Of a stretch of 64,000 nt of DNA, positions 61,047 through 64,000 are shown piece after piece. This DNA comes from an uncultured Clostridia bacterium. GTDB taxonomy: Bacteria > Bacillota > Clostridia > TANB77 > CAG-508. The stretch spans positions 1 to 64,000 of the forward strand of contig CAKOUU010000006.1 of the NCBI GenBank assembly GCA_934120675.1, given 5' to 3'. The notes below the pieces were generated by a model that was not told the DNA's origin, did no database searches, and saw only the letters and a program-made list of their open reading frames with translations. Position numbers and translations under genes: made by a program. Positions within the stretch are counted from its first letter, which is position 1; every line of letters starts with the position of its first letter.

Positions 61047-62891
61047 TTATACTTTGGCTTCGCTATCTTCATCTTTTTTCTCGTATTTATTAGAAATTAG
61101 ACCTGCTAAAAAGCTATGTGCAATTGATTCAAAATCTAGTCCTTCTGTTTGCATTGTTTCAATAAATATAGGGCTTACATCTTTTCCCATTGACATATGT
61201 ATTCTTATTACAATATCCATAAATTGTTTTTTGTTTCCCGCTTTTATACTGTTTAACATTTTATATGTATATCCATCAATTTTGTTTTCTTCTCCTGTTC
61301 TTTTTAAATCCTCATGCATTTGTATTCCTAAGTTATACAATACTTTTAATTTGGCATCACTTTTTTTGATTTCTTCCATTTCAATGTCCTCCTTTTTTAA
61401 TAGATTTAGTATCATTCTTACTCTTGTTGCTAAGAATGAATTGTATCCATTTGTATTTTCTTTATTTAGCTCATCTCTTAATCTGTCATTTATTATATAT
61501 TTGATATCTTTGTTCTTTAAAATATAGTCTACTATTTGTAGTCTATATCTGTAATCTCTTATTTTTGAAAGTGTTTTGTCTGAATATTCTGTAAAAAATT
61601 TTGATACATATCTTTTTATATTGAAGTATTCAATTCTACTATATGCTCCATATTCTGCTTCAAATTCAACTACAAATATATTTTCCAATTGCCATGTACT
61701 TACTTGTTTATCTTGCTCTACTATGTCTAGGATTAGTTCTGTATATGGATTTCCATCTCTGTTCTCATACCTTGATTTGTTACCAAAATTCACATTTGTT
61801 TTATATAATTTTTCAACACTTGTATCTAGGTTCACAAAACTTAATATTTGTTTTTCTTTATAGTCTCCATTTTCTTTTACTGTTTTGGTTATTGTTGTTA
61901 TTCCTGCTGGTATGCAAAATAAAATTAGTTTACATATATCACATATTGGCATTTTTACATTTTGCTCCCAGAAGAAGTTTCGTGCATTATCACTACTTAT
62001 TGCTAGTGGTGCAAAATTTCCTTCTGAATAATTTGTTGTTAATCCAATTTCATTTTCACACATTGAGCATCTTTGAATAACCTTTTCTTTTAAATATCTT
62101 TGAATTTCTTCTACTTCTTTATTTTTTCCTATGTAGTCTTTCTCTATTTTTGAGTATATTTTTTCTATTTCTTTTGTTATATTTCCTTCTATTTTTGTTT
62201 TTTCTATGTATTGTCTTATTTCTTCTATATTATATTTTCCTTTTATAATGTCTTGGATAAATCCTGTTTCTACAATGTTACTAACATAATCTTTGTACAT
62301 TAATTTTTCTTGTTCTTCATATGTTAGTCCAGTTTTCACTACATTTAGGAAGCTTGGTTGTCCATAATATGTGTTGCTTAATATACTCTTGAATAGATTC
62401 AATGTAAGTCTTTTATTTATGTTTTCTTTTCTTATTTTTTCTAGTATTTTTTCTTCTATTTCTATTATCCCTTGTTTTGTATTTTCTTTTTCTATTTTGT
62501 CATATTGTTCTTTCATTTCATTGTATGTTTGCTCGTCTATTTTTTTAATTTTGTCTAATTGTTTTTTTACCGTGTCTTTTATGTATTTTTTATTTGTTTT
62601 TAATTTGTCTTTTCTTTGTTTTTCTTCTTCTTTTTCTAATGGCGTTTCTATGTTGTTTTCTAAATATCTAAATGCATTGTTTGTTCTATTTTTTACATTT
62701 TCTGCTACATTGTATTTATCATAAAAATATTTAAAATAGTATTTATTGAAATCTCTTAAATCTTCTGTATCTATTTCTATATAGTTGTTTCTTTTTGTTG
62801 CAAATTGATTCTCATTATGTTCTAATATTTTAAGAAAACCAACAACACCACAATTTAAGTACCAATCATTTAAGTATATTTTTGTTTTCAC
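61047..62891 (-). CDS. cas8b: Cascade large subunit Cas8b (Cst1 type)
   Basis: 614 residues. It starts MKTKIYLNDWYLNCGVVGFL, as in Cst1-type Cas8b. A central zinc-finger-like region carries RCSMCENEIGLTTNYSEG and MPICDICKLILFC, four cysteines in two CxxC pairs. The first 250 residues are coiled, Lys/Glu-rich helices. Recognises the PAM and opens target DNA. Fast-evolving, so identity rests on the motifs and position between cas6 and cas7. Confidence 0.9.
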   Translation of the reverse strand: MKTKIYLNDWYLNCGVVGFLKILEHNENQFATKRNNYIEIDTEDLRDFNKYYFKYFYDKYNVAENVKNRTNNAFRYLENNIETPLEKEEEKQRKDKLKTNKKYIKDTVKKQLDKIKKIDEQTYNEMKEQYDKIEKENTKQGIIEIEEKILEKIRKENINKRLTLNLFKSILSNTYYGQPSFLNVVKTGLTYEEQEKLMYKDYVSNIVETGFIQDIIKGKYNIEEIRQYIEKTKIEGNITKEIEKIYSKIEKDYIGKNKEVEEIQRYLKEKVIQRCSMCENEIGLTTNYSEGNFAPLAISSDNARNFFWEQNVKMPICDICKLILFCIPAGITTITKTVKENGDYKEKQILSFVNLDTSVEKLYKTNVNFGNKSRYENRDGNPYTELILDIVEQDKQVSTWQLENIFVVEFEAEYGAYSRIEYFNIKRYVSKFFTEYSDKTLSKIRDYRYRLQIVDYILKNKDIKYIINDRLRDELNKENTNGYNSFLATRVRMILNLLKKEDIEMEEIKKSDAKLKVLYNLGIQMHEDLKRTGEENKIDGYTYKMLNSIKAGNKKQFMDIVIRIHMSMGKDVSPIFIETMQTEGLDFESIAHSFLAGLISNKYEKKDEDSEAKV

Positions 62892-62949
62892 TTTTTATAT
62901 CACTCCTCTCTCATACTATAAATTATGTAATTTTTAACAAATTTCTTTT

Positions 62950-63663
62950 TTATAATATTTGGAACATCCCAAATCCCGCACTATGTTTGCTTCCGATTCC
63001 TGCTTGATATAAATACTTAAGCAATTCTTTATTTCCGCTTATTTCAAATGTTCCTGTTGAACACTCTATACATTTTTCATAAAACTTTATTAATATTTTT
63101 TTTGCATTTATTGGTTTTATTGTAAACGTGTCTACTTTTTCTGTTGGTATGTTTGTTATTTTTAGTTGTTCTTTGATGTTGATTTTTAGTATTTCTTCAA
63201 ATTTTTCGTTTTCATATGAGTAATAGTAGTCTTTGTTGTTTTCTCTTGCTCTTACACATAGTGGTGATTGAAATTTTACTATTATTTTGTCTGTTGTTAT
63301 TTCTTTTTCTTTTATCATTGTTATGTTTTCTAAAGTCATTGAGTTACTGTTTAGTGGATATTTTTTGTGTTTTTGTTTGTTAAATGAGTTATATAATATT
63401 ATTCCTGTTTCATAGTCTGATGTTGATATGTTTAATTCTAAATTATTGTCTTTTAGTATAATTTTGTCACTTTCTATTTTTCGTTGTTTATAATATGTTG
63501 AAAATGTGTATTGTTTTATTATTGGGTCTTTTCCATTGTAGTATTTTGAATAATACTTTGTGTCATATTTTTCTAGGCAATATTTGAAAAAGCTTATTAT
63601 TGTTTTTCTGTATTGTATTGGTATTTCTTCTTTTTCCAGTTCAAAGTATAATTTAAATCTCAT
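62950..63663 (-). CDS. cas6: crRNA-processing endoribonuclease Cas6
   Basis: 237 residues. Two RAMP ferredoxin-like halves, with the conserved Gly-rich C-terminal loop GIGSKHSAGFGMFQIL. The segment FELEKEEIPIQYRKTIISFF at the start is typical of Cas6. It cuts the repeat RNA to leave the GAATATAAAT-derived handle. First gene of the cas operon; a TATAAT box at 63692-63697 lies upstream. Confidence 0.95.
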   Translation of the reverse strand: MRFKLYFELEKEEIPIQYRKTIISFFKYCLEKYDTKYYSKYYNGKDPIIKQYTFSTYYKQRKIESDKIILKDNNLELNISTSDYETGIILYNSFNKQKHKKYPLNSNSMTLENITMIKEKEITTDKIIVKFQSPLCVRARENNKDYYYSYENEKFEEILKINIKEQLKITNIPTEKVDTFTIKPINAKKILIKFYEKCIECSTGTFEISGNKELLKYLYQAGIGSKHSAGFGMFQIL

Positions 63664-63691
63664 TTTTTCACCTTCTTTTTTATTTTTATTT

Positions 63692-63793
63692 ATTATACCA
63701 TAACTACACTTTTTAAATATAATTATTGGTTTTATTTTTATATTTTGTATTATATATTATTTTTTAAAATTTTATTGTCGAAACTTGTCGAAA
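63692..63793 (-). promoter_or_regulatory. cas operon promoter region with tandem Spo0A-box-like sites
   Basis: TATAAT on the minus strand at 63697-63692 with no good -35. About 80 bp upstream, TTGTCGAAA occurs twice (63775-63783 and 63785-63793) with a 10-bp period, one helical turn apart, each matching the Spo0A box consensus TTGTCGAA. Confidence 0.5.
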
Positions 63794-63815
63794 TATATTT
63801 TTTTATGCCATAAAA

Positions 63816-63841
63816 AAACTAATGCATTTTTGCATTAGTTT
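63816..63841 (-). terminator. Terminator upstream of the cas operon
   Basis: AAACTAATGCA (63816-63826) pairs with TGCATTAGTTT (63831-63841), 4-base loop, followed on the minus strand by a run of seven T. It insulates the cas promoter from the small gene at 63855. Confidence 0.88.
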
Positions 63842-63854
63842 AATTTTCATTATA

Positions 63855-63977
63855 TCACATTAATTGTGGATTATACTTGTTATCCCTTAAAAAAGAGGTG
63901 TGATCCAGTAATTTGGTTTCATATTCTTCATAATATATATTATTATTTTTATATTTTTTTCTATATAAATTATACAT
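63855..63977 (-). CDS. 40-residue Tyr/Lys-rich small protein
   Basis: Encodes MYNLYRKKYKNNNIYYEEYE and ends RDNKYNPQLM. The ATG is preceded by AAAAGGAAG at a suitable distance, and a strong terminator lies 14 bases after the stop. Short, but the ribosome site plus terminator support it. It may be the last gene of an operon continuing beyond the window. No family recognised. Confidence 0.5.
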   Translation of the reverse strand: MYNLYRKKYKNNNIYYEEYETKLLDHTSFLRDNKYNPQLM

Positions 63978-64000
63978 TATGTATCTTCCTTTTGAAATTA

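Noticed and set aside
63700..63722. CRISPR-repeat-like ATAACTAC near the cas promoter
   Set aside because: Only an eight-base match in AT-rich DNA; the rest does not align with the repeat.

Overview
The window is very AT-rich DNA. Its coding style (AGGAGG-type ribosome sites, U-tailed terminators, TTGACA/TATAAT promoters) and gene set (spoIVFA/spoIVFB-like pair, minDE, dapL-type lysine pathway, Spo0A-box-like motifs, bile salt hydrolase) point to an uncultured spore-forming gut Clostridia, with no finer placement possible from sequence alone. Almost all genes are on the minus strand.

Layout. 1-5.2 kb: small surface and membrane proteins, a half-size TSUP permease pair, rarA, ruvA, an HD hydrolase, and a compact locus that looks like a type I toxin-antitoxin pair (37-residue hydrophobic peptide against an overlapping antisense RNA, both with TTGACT-17-TATAAT promoters). 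5.3-9 kb: an RCC1-propeller surface protein with a prepilin-like N-terminus, a divergent XRE regulator with a perfect 28-bp palindrome between them, and an Rpn-family nuclease gene bounded by direct repeats. 9-19 kb: dapF-dapL, a strongly promoted 6S-like RNA, a GT51 glycosyltransferase, a polysaccharide deacetylase, regulators, a PIN protein, aspS, an HD-GYP protein and mazF. 19-28.6 kb: envelope and sporulation genes (GerS/LolA-like, dusB, rodA, minE, minD, a SUMF1-type surface protein, spoIVFB, spoIVFA-like, a VTT protein). 28.7-46 kb: mixed housekeeping genes (two tRNAs, topA, mgtA, radical SAM, yfcE, DUF1016 nuclease, anchored endonuclease, bile salt hydrolase, cyclophilin, lipid kinase, acyltransferase) with candidate small RNAs.

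46-63.7 kb is a defence island: a 1156-residue nuclease plus STAND NTPase (Avs-like), then a type I-B system in the order cas6-cas8b-cas7-cas5-cas3-cas4-cas1-cas2-leader-array, all read on the minus strand. The array is the most unusual part. Its 27 regular leader-side repeats are followed by a 2919-bp insert, three more regular repeats, a 634-bp insert and a degenerate terminal repeat. Both inserts hold fragments of mobile-element genes with HExxH metallopeptidase motifs and stop exactly at CRISPR repeats; one old spacer encodes a peptide homologous to the smaller insert.

Other signals: seven intergenic palindromes sharing a GGGGACG/ACTGTCCC core (REP-like), and single-base frame breaks in rodA and topA that may be sequencing errors.
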